7,337 nucleotides of DNA from Planctomycetota bacterium (GTDB lineage: Bacteria; Planctomycetota; Phycisphaerae; Sedimentisphaerales; Anaerohalosphaeraceae). The translations under genes were made by a program, and so were the position numbers. Where the stretch lies: positions 1-7,337 of the forward strand of contig DAOVVQ010000192.1 of assembly GCA_030637065.1 (NCBI GenBank), in the 5' to 3' direction. Shown here piece by piece: positions 1 to 6,275 of the stretch (positions are counted from its first letter, which is position 1; every line of letters begins with the position of its first letter). Under the pieces are notes generated by a model, which was not told the origin of the DNA, made no database searches, and saw nothing but the letters and a program-made list of their open reading frames with translations.

Positions 1-239
1 AAGATATCGCGAGCTAACCGGTCGTTTCGTCCGGCTGTCACATTCAGCTTGATATACGAAAGCCTTGCCCCAGCGGGCCCGGCGGCGGCGACAGGCAAAC
101 CATCGGCGCCGGCGTTTATCGCCGCCGAAGCCTTTTCGGGCCCGGATTTCAGGAAGACACGCACCCACATCAGCGCCATGACACTGAGCAGAACCACAGC
201 TATCACGATCTTTCTGCGATTAACGGGCATATTACTCAT
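1..239 (-). CDS. Membrane-anchored protein in PilP/GspC position (partial, runs off left edge)
   Basis: About 79 codons are visible, reading leftwards from an ATG at 239; the stop lies outside the window. The N-terminus (MSNMPVNRRK) is followed by a single hydrophobic segment at residues 11-30 (IVIAVVLLSVMALMWVRVFL). A low-complexity Ala/Gly/Pro linker (about 35-58) comes next, then the start of a folded part (RLSYIKLNVTAGRNDRLARD). This is the layout of a bitopic inner-membrane protein with its bulk in the periplasm. It lies 56 bases after the pilO stop, where type IV pilus operons carry pilP. However, no lipobox cysteine follows the hydrophobic segment, so it is not a typical PilP lipoprotein; GspC-like or lineage-specific are alternatives. 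The frame stays open upstream of the ATG without another good start, and the ribosome site is weak (GAG about 5 bases away). A second ATG at codon 4 (position 230) is possible. The function is inferred from position only. Confidence 0.7.
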   Translation of the reverse strand, partial: MSNMPVNRRKIVIAVVLLSVMALMWVRVFLKSGPEKASAAINAGADGLPVAAAGPAGARLSYIKLNVTAGRNDRLARDI

Positions 240-295
240 AAGCTCGGCATCGCTGCGGACACTTGTCGAAGTTGTTTTCGTTATATCGTTTATTT

Positions 296-850
296 TCAGT
301 CCCCTTTTGCCTGCGTTTGGTTCCGATAATAGACACTTGCTTTTACATCGAGTTTTAATCGACCCGCGAAATCCTGGTCGTTGATTATCTTTATCTGCTT
401 GACCCGAATGAGTCTTTCAAAATCATCCAGCGATTGGAAGAACCCAAAGATCTGATCGAGCGAACCCGAGCATTCCATACTGATAGGTATGCAATTGAGC
501 GTCTGCCCGTGTATTTCCGTTTCGGGCTGGACGATCTGGTCTTTGAGGTCGTGCTTGTTCATGACCTCGGCGATCTGCTGCCAGAGCCCGGCAAAATCCC
601 GACTCAAAGGGATCCTCGTGTCGTATGTCCCGGCGACCTGCCTGAGCCGGTCGACCTTTGCGCGGAGTTGAGGTAATTTGCGTGTCTGCTCCATGGTGGC
701 GGCGATTACATCGGACTGCTCGGCGGTCATCTGGCGGATAGCCCTCGTCTGCCGGGCTAATGGATAATAGCGCAGCGACGCAAAGCCGATAACCGCCACA
801 GCCACCAGTGCCAGAATGATCAATTGTTGTTTTTCGAGCAGTCTCATCAT
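296..850 (-). CDS. pilO: PilO-like inner-membrane assembly protein
   Basis: The 184-residue product starts with a short cytoplasmic tail and one membrane segment (residues 9-27, QLIILALVAVAVIGFASLR). A helical, probably coiled-coil stretch follows (about 31-72), then a compact C-terminal domain. The block around 119-154 (NCIPISMECSGSLDQIFGFF, then a Leu/Phe helix and RVKQIKI) fits the PilO ferredoxin-like fold, where a helix follows a 'G-y--i--F---L' pattern. In the family, PilO pairs with PilN and links PilM in the cytoplasm to PilP and the secretin in the periplasm. Its ATG overlaps the pilN stop in an ATGA junction (847-850), a sign of translational coupling; a second ATG follows directly at 847. 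The length is close to usual PilO proteins (about 200). Family assignment rests on topology, the block above and gene order. Confidence 0.85.
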   Translation of the reverse strand: MMRLLEKQQLIILALVAVAVIGFASLRYYPLARQTRAIRQMTAEQSDVIAATMEQTRKLPQLRAKVDRLRQVAGTYDTRIPLSRDFAGLWQQIAEVMNKHDLKDQIVQPETEIHGQTLNCIPISMECSGSLDQIFGFFQSLDDFERLIRVKQIKIINDQDFAGRLKLDVKASVYYRNQTQAKGD

Positions 851-1506
851 ATCCGTTTTGCCTTATTTTCGACAAAATTCGCAACGTAACAGCTTATTTC
901 AAACTCAGTAACCATGGATTCCTTGATCTCTTTGGTCCGCGAAAAACCGGGGATTATCCGGCAAAAATAGGACGAACTTTCGAGTCTTGATATCAGTTGG
1001 GCCACATTGGAAGCATTTGCGGCGACGCCTGCGACTACGACCTTAAGAACCATATCCTCTTCGATAACGAGATCGGCCTTTTCAGAGCGACCGACAAGTA
1101 CGATACCCTGTCTGGCTTTGTTTGCGGCTGGGTCGTGGAACTTTTCGACGTGAAGGTCGAGCGAGCCTAAGACAATATTGTCGCCCGTAAGGAACGCAAG
1201 CTCTGCAATAATGCTCGATATATCGGTCCTGTTATCGAGTTTTTCGAGCACATCCGTTTTCCCTCGAAGGCTTGCCAGTTCCGCCTGGAGCGAATTATAT
1301 TCGGCACCGACGGAAGAATTGGCGCTGAGGAAGTTTTCTATCCAGCCGATCTGCGCCTTCGCCGCAGCGAGAGAGCGCCCAGCGGCAAAACTCCACACCA
1401 TCATGAATAAAAAGACCACTCCGATCACCGCATATTGCCGGTGATAGTTGACCTTCCTTCTCTTTCCGGTCTTATACCATTCGGGGATGAAGTCAATTTC
1501 TTTCAT
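847..1506 (-). CDS. pilN: PilN-like inner-membrane assembly protein
   Basis: The 219-residue bitopic protein begins with MKEIDFIPEWY. The IDFIP segment matches the position and character of the PilN 'INLLP' motif, which in known systems docks into a groove of PilM. Residues 25-42 form one membrane segment (YAVIGVVFLFMMVWSFAA), followed by a coiled-coil-like stretch (about 53-92) and a mixed alpha/beta periplasmic domain with the usual 'iaeLaflTgdnIvLgsLdl' block (about 98-118). PilN and PilO form the heterodimer that connects the cytoplasmic PilM ring with the periplasmic parts of the machine. The gene starts inside pilM (14-base overlap, 1493-1506) and its stop overlaps the pilO start, so pilM-pilN-pilO are tightly coupled. 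Length is typical of the family. Confidence 0.88.
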   Translation of the reverse strand: MKEIDFIPEWYKTGKRRKVNYHRQYAVIGVVFLFMMVWSFAAGRSLAAAKAQIGWIENFLSANSSVGAEYNSLQAELASLRGKTDVLEKLDNRTDISSIIAELAFLTGDNIVLGSLDLHVEKFHDPAANKARQGIVLVGRSEKADLVIEEDMVLKVVVAGVAANASNVAQLISRLESSSYFCRIIPGFSRTKEIKESMVTEFEISCYVANFVENKAKRI

Positions 1507-2614
1507 AGCTGTCGCCCCCTTCCTCAGGTATATCCCAGCCCTTGATGCTCAATCCGACGGCAACAGCCCACTGGCACAGTGCGCTTTGCTCCTCGCTCGA
1601 GAAATCCGCTCTGGTAAGGTCAAACCCCCTCAGCGGCTGGGCGATCTTTATTTCGATCCCCATGTGTCTTTTCAACGCGTCCAGCAGGGCGGGCTCCTGT
1701 GCTTCGACACCGGCGAAAACGGCCTGGCTGGGCCTTTGCCCTCTGAACGTGACGGCATAATATCTAAAGCACAGCGAGACCTCTCTCGCCAGCTCTTCGA
1801 TAACACCGCCCGTAGCGTCAACGATCTCCTGAGTGGTCGCCGCGTCGCCGGTTTCCGAGCCTGAATTCCTGAGCTTCGACCTCAAGAGAACCGCCTGATC
1901 CGTAGTTACCCCAAGTATCGAGGCAACCTTGGCGTTTAGTTGATTACTGGCGATGGGGATTTGCTTTATGAAGGCGATTTGCTGCCCGCGACCGATAATA
2001 ACCGTCGTTACCTCGTCGCCGACATCGATGAACACACTGACCGTCTCCTGGTCTTCCTGCCTCCTCAGCGAGCCCCTAAAGCTCCTGAAGAGTGCACAGG
2101 GCACACTGTCAATTGCGACCGGCGAAAGCTGAGCCTCCTCGAGCATCTCCAGATGACCTGTTATATCGTCCCTTCCTGCCCCGAAGAAGATCACTTCATT
2201 GCGGATATCCTCTCCCTGGTAAACGTTACCTGCGACTATATATCTTATCTCGTCGGTCTCGGGGTCGACACCAAGCCGGGGTGCGACATCCTGATCCAAC
2301 ACCTGTGCGATCTCGTCGTCGGTAACGGTATCGAGCCGGAAGCTCTTGATCTTGAGGCTGTCGCCGGGGAGGCATGAAACGACATTTCTTCCGTAAAAAG
2401 GCGCCTTATTACGCATTGTCTTCAATGCCGCGATGATAAATTCCCTGCGGATCTCGGGGTCATCGGCGACCTCGGGCCTGACGGGCATCTCGGCTGCGGC
2501 GATTACGCGCACTTTACCGCCCGAATGACCAAGTTGGATCATCCTGATGGAATCGTGCGCAATGTCCAATCCTATTGGCCCTGCATCTTTATTAATTAAT
2601 TTCAGCATATTCAT
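1493..2614 (-). CDS. pilM: PilM, actin-like ATPase of the pilus/secretion platform
   Basis: The 373-residue soluble protein has the PilM/FtsA-like actin fold. The first phosphate-binding strand is IGLDIAHDSIRMIQL (14-28). The SHS2-like part contains VVSCLPGDSLKIKSFRLD (78-95), and the second phosphate motif is FIDVGDEVTTVIIGRG (195-210). The adenosine-side motif appears as AVFAGVEAQEPAL (298-310); the usual 'GG-A' is here 'AGVEA', a mild deviation. In known systems PilM binds the N-terminus of PilN at the cytoplasmic face and helps couple the ATPase motor to the envelope complex. The ATG at 2614 has AGGA six bases upstream and lies 13 bases after the stop of the GspH-like gene, so the pilin and platform genes look like one transcript here. 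Length fits PilM (about 350-380). Confidence 0.92.
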   Translation of the reverse strand: MNMLKLINKDAGPIGLDIAHDSIRMIQLGHSGGKVRVIAAAEMPVRPEVADDPEIRREFIIAALKTMRNKAPFYGRNVVSCLPGDSLKIKSFRLDTVTDDEIAQVLDQDVAPRLGVDPETDEIRYIVAGNVYQGEDIRNEVIFFGAGRDDITGHLEMLEEAQLSPVAIDSVPCALFRSFRGSLRRQEDQETVSVFIDVGDEVTTVIIGRGQQIAFIKQIPIASNQLNAKVASILGVTTDQAVLLRSKLRNSGSETGDAATTQEIVDATGGVIEELAREVSLCFRYYAVTFRGQRPSQAVFAGVEAQEPALLDALKRHMGIEIKIAQPLRGFDLTRADFSSEEQSALCQWAVAVGLSIKGWDIPEEGGDSYERN

Positions 2615-2627
2615 TCGAATCCTGCCG

Positions 2628-3152
2628 CTATTGAATCTTAACGTATCCCGTAACAGGTTCGACCGTCACGGTCATGGTAAAGGTGCCCGCCTGCAAATCG
2701 ACACTGCCTGCATTCAAAGGGTCACCACCGCTGTAAGGCCCTCCGAGATAGTCGAACGTCACTGTCAGCTCGGACCCGGGATCAAAATCGGCAAGAGCAA
2801 TATCCACCTGATCGAGCCGTCCGTCATTGGCAAAATCAACCACGAAGTCCCTGCCGACGTTGACAGGATGACCGATCACGGTTGCCGTATCATCGCGAAT
2901 TTCGTATGTCTCATTGACGATATCGAAGACCACCGAATAGTTCTTCTGCTGCGTGATAGCCATATTCTTGGCATATTCGAGGTCCGCTGCGATCATATTG
3001 GCCGCCGTGCGAACCTGAATGTCCGCCGCGGAACTCAGCATAGGCACAACCGCCAGCGCGGCGATGCCCAATATGACCACTACCATAATAATCTCGATGA
3101 GAGTGAAACCTCCGCTGCCACCCTCGAATTTTTTTCGCGTAAAAGTCGCCAT
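2628..3152 (-). CDS. GspH/FimT-like minor prepilin
   Basis: The 174-residue product has a class III prepilin signal: a basic leader ending SGG, cleavage before Phe16, then FTLIEIIMVVVILGIAALAV, with Glu at mature position 5 and Pro at mature 22. After the helix the segment AANMIAADLEYAKNMAITQQ (50-69) is the typical GspH/FimT continuation. A beta-rich C-terminal domain follows, ending PVTGYVKIQ. In the family this is a low-abundance pseudopilin of the fibre. The start at 3152 has a strong site (AGAGGTG, about 5-6 bases from ATG). The segment DFANDGRLDQVD (106-117) looks like a weak EF-hand loop, but position 3 is Ala and GspH proteins often have an F--dGr motif there, so calcium binding is doubtful. 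It follows a 395-base gap and precedes pilM by 13 bases. Confidence 0.88.
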   Translation of the reverse strand: MATFTRKKFEGGSGGFTLIEIIMVVVILGIAALAVVPMLSSAADIQVRTAANMIAADLEYAKNMAITQQKNYSVVFDIVNETYEIRDDTATVIGHPVNVGRDFVVDFANDGRLDQVDIALADFDPGSELTVTFDYLGGPYSGGDPLNAGSVDLQAGTFTMTVTVEPVTGYVKIQ

Positions 3153-3547
3153 TTTATCACCTCTCTATAGTTCCTCAGTGCAGTGATTAGGCACTAACTC
3201 CAGTTCTTTGTCGTCATCAGGGCATACCGTCTTAATCGCTTACGCGTGTCGTAAATAGCTCCAAAGCGTTATAAGACGCAAATCCGCCCCAGCAGGACCA
3301 ACTCGCGCCCAGCCGGCCCGAAACCCCCCACAACCGGCGTCCGCACAGGCCTTTATGACCCCAAAACCAAAGGTCGCTTAACCCCCCACTCGTTACTGTC
3401 GCTACAATCATCATCACCTGACCTTAACTGCCGTTTACAACGAAAATGCAGGATGCCAGTCACGATGCCTCTCTGTTTTGCAATATAAGTTATTGGCGCA
3501 TAGAAACATTCCGTTATCGGACTTGGATCGGGCCTTGTTTCCGGTAA
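3153..3547. other. Gene-free gap inside the pilin cluster
   Basis: These 395 bases separate the PilX/GspK-like gene from the GspH-like gene. I see no credible gene. A 61-codon minus-strand frame (3232-3417) has Trp/Gly-rich, low-complexity composition and no good ribosome site. The minus strand is G-rich in 3290-3400, with the decamer GTGGGGGGTT occurring twice (minus strand, about 3320-3330 and 3380-3389). No U-tract hairpin follows the GspK-like stop, so readthrough is possible. A TATAAC hexamer near 3271 on the minus strand lacks a matching -35 box at 16-18 bases. The only clear signal is the ribosome site of the GspH-like gene at the left end (3159-3166). Confidence 0.6.
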
Positions 3548-4021
3548 TTAGTTTCTCTTGATGGACTTATAGAATGCTGTCGTCGTTGCGGTGTCGAAAC
3601 GCAATGTGGCGTCGAGGTTGGTTTGGGCCGTCCTCTGGCCGCCGACCAGTATGTAGGCGCTGCATTGAATGCCATAGCTGTAAACATCGGCTGCGTTGGG
3701 ATCGACAACCTCGAGTACGGGGTCGAATATGGTCAGATCGTAATAATCAGAGCTTTCAGCGTCGATCTGTATGCCCGCCCCCGCCCATGCGCCCAGGGGC
3801 GTTGCGTTGTCGGGGCTGACGATAAGGGCCTTTGCGTGCGTAAGGGCCGACTGCGCCAGGTAGTCCGTCTGGCAGCGGCTGACGGCGTTTTCACCGCAGG
3901 CAAGGACCATGCTCGCGCGGGCTATGAATCTCATCGAGATTACAGTCACAGCCATGACGACAAACAGAACCACCAGCAGCGCCACACCGGATCTCGAATT
4001 TTTACGGAATCTTCGTTTCAT
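3548..4021 (-). CDS. Short PilX/GspK-like minor prepilin lacking Glu5
   Basis: The 157-residue protein has a very basic leader (MKRRFRKNSRSG). Likely cleavage after Gly12 gives mature VALLVVLFVVMAVTVISMRF, where position 5 is Val rather than Glu. Lack of Glu5, together with the following 'R---------C------R-q-dylAqSAL-hAkali' pattern, points to the PilX/GspK class, the tip-capping minor subunit in type II secretion. GspK usually exceeds 300 residues because of a large inserted domain; this protein is half that size, nearer to PilX. Cysteines at 42 and 50 sit just after the membrane helix and a third is at 120. The ATG is 9 bases after the stop of the GspJ-like gene. The only GGAGG lies inside that gene's last codons, 13 bases upstream of the ATG, so translation may depend on coupling. 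Confidence 0.8.
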   Translation of the reverse strand: MKRRFRKNSRSGVALLVVLFVVMAVTVISMRFIARASMVLACGENAVSRCQTDYLAQSALTHAKALIVSPDNATPLGAWAGAGIQIDAESSDYYDLTIFDPVLEVVDPNAADVYSYGIQCSAYILVGGQRTAQTNLDATLRFDTATTTAFYKSIKRN

Positions 4022-4030
4022 TATCTAAAA

Positions 4031-4564
4031 TCAACCTCCACCTGCATAATGCTCCGCCGAAGCTCTGAGCGCAGCGCGGATCTGATAGTTGTGCTCGGTC
4101 CCCTCTTCGGTCAGGTCGAACATAATGCTGACAAGCCTCGCCGCCTGAGGGTCGAGTGCATCGAGCAAAAACTGAACATTGTAACAATCGGCCAGGAGCG
4201 TAAAATCGCCCTGCTGATCGCTGAGAATAAGCGAATTCGCCGACACATCGGTCTTTATGGAAAATTGCTCGGAAACGTCAATTATCCCGTCGGCATTGTC
4301 GTCGGACCAGAAGTCAAGCTGCGTTGCCGACGCCGACAGCAGTTGATTGCTGTACTTTATCCGATCGGATATCCTGAACGTTGTAAATCGCAGGACAGCC
4401 TTCTTCTCGCTCATATTATCGGTAGCGGCCTCCGCCGAACTCAGGGCAAACGCCAGCGCAGCGACCGCAGAGAGGATGATAGAGCCAACCATCATACCCA
4501 CCAGCAACTCGGCAAGGGTAAAACCCTTCCTCGAAATATGCTTATGTATCGAATGCTTTCTCAT
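4031..4564 (-). CDS. PilW/GspJ-like minor prepilin with a canonical EF-hand loop
   Basis: The 177-residue product has leader MRKHSIHKHISRKG, cleavage before Phe15, and mature FTLAELLVGMMVGSIILSAV with Glu at position 5. The FTLAELLVGM start and the position after a PilV/GspI-like gene place it in the PilW/GspJ group. Residues 88-99 read DDNADGIIDVSE, which fills every position of an EF-hand calcium loop: Asp1, Asn3, Asp5, Gly6, Ile8, Asp9, Glu12. It follows LDFWS and precedes QFSIK, so it sits in an exposed hairpin of the C-terminal domain. Its ATG shares one base with the stop of the preceding gene (TAATG, 4562-4566), which implies coupled translation. Expected role: minor subunit in the fibre-tip complex, inserted in the inner membrane before assembly. 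Confidence 0.85.
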   Translation of the reverse strand: MRKHSIHKHISRKGFTLAELLVGMMVGSIILSAVAALAFALSSAEAATDNMSEKKAVLRFTTFRISDRIKYSNQLLSASATQLDFWSDDNADGIIDVSEQFSIKTDVSANSLILSDQQGDFTLLADCYNVQFLLDALDPQAARLVSIMFDLTEEGTEHNYQIRAALRASAEHYAGGG

Positions 4565-4977
4565 TAGCGGCCCACCAGAACACTCATCTCAACAGCATAG
4601 TCACCGTTGTCGTATACGAAAACGGTTACCCGCGTCAGGTCGACGCCGGCAATAACAGCGGGCTGATACGTCACATGGCGTGAGAAGCTGGCGTATGCAG
4701 GATCGCTGAAGAAATTGCCGCTGGCGTCCATTACATACCCTTCGAATTCGGGAGCCCAGTAGAGCAATTCCATGTCGTCATAATCCGTGTTTACGATCTC
4801 CTCGAGCAGGTCCGAAGCGACATTGGCGGCAAGGGTTATCCTCGCACCTTCGATATGCAGGGCCGCACCCGAGGCAAAGGGCAGCAGCACACTCGACGCA
4901 GCCATACCCAGGAGGACTATCGCAAGCGTAGCCTCTATGAGCGTAAAACCCTTTCGATTGTGATACCGCAGCTTCAT
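4564..4977 (-). CDS. PilV/GspI-like minor prepilin
   Basis: The 137-residue product begins MKLRYHNRKG and is cleaved before Phe11; mature FTLIEATLAIVLLGMAASSV has Glu at position 5. The 'TLIEA-LA-vlLg-aa' pattern is typical of the PilV/GspI group, and the small size (127 mature residues) fits GspI. The region after the helix (AARITLAANVASDLLEEIVN-like, about 44-64) resembles the 'A---A--l-eei' stretch of that group. The C-terminal part is beta-rich and ends in RVTVFVYDNGDYAVEMSVLV. The start has AGAGG about 8 bases upstream. A 91-base gap separates it from the GspG-like paralog upstream, and it overlaps the GspJ-like gene by one base. In type II secretion GspI forms the tip complex with GspJ and GspK, matching the I-J-K order seen here. 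Confidence 0.85.
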   Translation of the reverse strand: MKLRYHNRKGFTLIEATLAIVLLGMAASSVLLPFASGAALHIEGARITLAANVASDLLEEIVNTDYDDMELLYWAPEFEGYVMDASGNFFSDPAYASFSRHVTYQPAVIAGVDLTRVTVFVYDNGDYAVEMSVLVGR

Positions 4978-5068
4978 CTGTCTGCCTCTGATATTGCCCT
5001 CATGGAATTGCGTATCAGCCGCACCGCTAAAACACCTCGCCGGCCCGGTCCATCAACCCGCCGCCGGT

Positions 5069-5512
5069 CTAATACTCGGCGTGAAAGGTCGAATCGCCGG
5101 CGTGGAACATACCTGTCGCGGCATTTAGCCACCATCCGGTACCTTCCTGGCCGTTGGGCCTGGCATCGCGCTGGTTAACGCACGTGATACTGCTTAAGCC
5201 GTTAAAGCTGTTTACAGGGATCTCCTTGAGATAAGGCCCAAGACCGCCGGCTGACGCGGTAGTCATATCAGCGACAAAATCCTCTTCGAGAATGTCGCCG
5301 CCGCGTTCCTTCTGGCCGGGCAGCATGTCATCGTGCTGAATGCGGTAAAGCTCGATCTGCGAGCGGACCGTCTGGAGATCGCTGACCATATCGGTAAGCC
5401 TCGCCTCCGACTGGGCCCGGCTGAAACGGGGCCCGGCAATGGCGGCAACAATACAAAAGATGCCCACCAGAATAAGATTCTCCGATAACGTTAATCCGTG
5501 TTTACTATTCAT
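5069..5512 (-). CDS. Second GspG-like prepilin, paralog of the major pilin
   Basis: The chosen start at 5512 gives 147 residues with a six-residue leader (MNSKHG). It is favoured over 5542 because GGGAG lies exactly 7 bases upstream, the same arrangement as in the neighbouring major pilin. Mature LTLSENLILVGIFCIVAAIA keeps Glu5 and Pro22 but departs from the usual first residue (Leu for Phe) and carries Cys at mature 14 in the membrane helix. Two blocks match the major pilin closely: DLQTVRSQIELYRIQH after the helix, and GLGPYLKEIPVNSF before the C-terminal hairpin, which ends in an NAATGMFHAG-type turn. A roughly ten-residue insertion with a Cys (SITCVNQRDARPN) precedes that turn. It is probably an ancient duplicate acting as a minor or alternative shaft subunit. 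It has its own candidate promoter after a strong terminator. Confidence 0.87.
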   Translation of the reverse strand: MNSKHGLTLSENLILVGIFCIVAAIAGPRFSRAQSEARLTDMVSDLQTVRSQIELYRIQHDDMLPGQKERGGDILEEDFVADMTTASAGGLGPYLKEIPVNSFNGLSSITCVNQRDARPNGQEGTGWWLNAATGMFHAGDSTFHAEY

Positions 5513-5516
5513 AACT

Positions 5517-5524
5517 CGTCTCCC
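5517..5524 (-). promoter_or_regulatory. Ribosome binding site of the second GspG-like gene
   Basis: On the minus strand this reads GGGAGACG, with GGGAG seven bases before the ATG at 5512. The identical octamer at the identical distance precedes the major pilin. It decides the start at 5512 over an in-frame ATG at 5542. Confidence 0.8.
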
Positions 5525-5560
5525 GTCTATTAAAACCATCAATCCTTCTACTTATAAATA

Positions 5561-5588
5561 ATAATAAATAATCACACCAGCCGCTCAA
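5561..5588 (-). promoter_or_regulatory. Candidate sigma70-type promoter for the downstream pilin/pilMNO genes
   Basis: On the minus strand TTGAGC (5588-5583) and TATTAT (5566-5561) are separated by 16 bases in an AT-rich stretch. Four of six and five of six positions match the general consensus. It lies just after the terminator of the major pilin and about 50 bases before the next start codon, where a new promoter would be expected. It may serve everything from 5512 leftward. The call is by eye only, and the lineage's promoter consensus may differ. Confidence 0.45.
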
Positions 5589-5642
5589 ATATCACACATT
5601 ATTCTTAAATTTTATGCCCACACATTTCCATTCTAATTACAT

Positions 5643-5691
5643 AAAAAAAAGCCGACCAGGCCCGGACTTAACGTCCGCCCTGATCGGCTTT
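5643..5691 (-). terminator. Intrinsic terminator of the major pilin gene
   Basis: On the minus strand a 13-pair stem (5691-5679 with 5660-5648, containing one U-G pair) encloses a second 5-pair hairpin (5677-5673 with 5667-5663, loop of five). Eight T residues follow (5650-5643). The U-G pair would be an A-C mismatch on the plus strand, so the hairpin is better as a minus-strand RNA. It begins 31 bases after the pilin stop. This makes the major pilin largely monocistronic, which fits much higher expression than the minor subunits. A shorter T-run on the other side (5695-5700) could give weak bidirectional activity. Confidence 0.93.
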
Positions 5692-5721
5692 GACTTTTTT
5701 GCAGTATTGCAAAGGATCTCG

Positions 5722-6177
5722 TTAGAACGTCGCCAAGTCAGTGGCGCAACTCCCCTGTATCGCATCGAATGTACCGCTTGTCGCATTGTAGCTCCAGCCA
5801 TCGGTGGCCCCACCGGTTATGGCCGTGGGATTAGCAGTCGCGAAGGGATTTGAAGGCAACTGCTGGAGATAGGGCCCCAACGCACCGGTGGCACCGGCGA
5901 CAGCAGTCGAGACGTCAGCAGCAAGGTCAGTAACAAACGTATAACCTGTCATGTGGGCATCGAACGTAGTCGCAGTAGGAATTCTGCCAAGGTGCTGGAT
6001 CTTGTAGAGTTGGATCTGTGACCGTACCGTCTGCAGATCCTGCTTCACGCGGTTGATGCTCGCGTCCTCACTTGCGGAGCTGAACTGGGGGATCACGATC
6101 GCTGCCAGGATACCCAGGATGACGACCACGATCAGAATTTCGACCAGCGTAAACCCCTTTTTCATTCTTGTCTTCAT
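5722..6177 (-). CDS. GspG-like major prepilin/pseudopilin
   Basis: With the start at 6177 the product has 151 residues and a short basic leader (MKTRMKKG). Cleavage before Phe9 gives mature FTLVEILIVVVILGILAAIV, with Glu5 and Pro22, the textbook prepilin helix. The segment RVKQDLQTVRSQIQLYKIQH follows and matches the GspG-type alpha-1 continuation. The C-terminal domain has GALGPYLQQLPSNPF and a hairpin WSYNATSGTFDA, comparable to the C-terminal region of GspG. A cysteine near the end (GSCATDLATF) has no obvious partner. The start is set by GGGAG seven bases upstream. An in-frame ATG at 6249 would add 24 residues ahead of the signal but has no properly spaced ribosome site. It stands first in the cluster, with a long leader and its own terminator, and is probably the main fibre subunit. 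Confidence 0.92.
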   Translation of the reverse strand: MKTRMKKGFTLVEILIVVVILGILAAIVIPQFSSASEDASINRVKQDLQTVRSQIQLYKIQHLGRIPTATTFDAHMTGYTFVTDLAADVSTAVAGATGALGPYLQQLPSNPFATANPTAITGGATDGWSYNATSGTFDAIQGSCATDLATF

Positions 6178-6181
6178 TTTA

Positions 6182-6189
6182 CGTCTCCC
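6182..6189 (-). promoter_or_regulatory. Ribosome binding site of the major pilin
   Basis: GGGAGACG on the minus strand places GGGAG seven bases before the ATG at 6177. It supports the short eight-residue prepilin leader and argues against the in-frame ATG at 6249, whose GGAAG is only about one base away. Confidence 0.8.
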
Positions 6190-6275
6190 AATCAAATAAT
6201 TTTGCTTTTCGGTATCGGTTTTGAACCAATCAAAACGCTTTTCTACCATTCTTCCAAATCACAATTTCTTTGAAG

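Noticed and set aside
3232..3417. 61-codon minus-strand frame in the pilin-cluster gap
   Set aside because: Trp- and Gly-rich low-complexity product, no convincing ribosome site, and composition driven by G-runs.
3623..4567. Long plus-strand open frame of 314 codons
   Set aside because: It lies antisense to the GspK-like and GspJ-like genes, both of which have clear prepilin signals. Its translation is Arg/Cys/His-rich without recognisable domains, as expected of a shadow in GC-rich DNA.
4978..5068. Terminator between the second GspG-like and the GspI-like genes
   Set aside because: CCGGC/GCCGG can pair on the minus strand, but the following sequence is GAGGTGTTTT with no adequate U-tract, and the loop is long.
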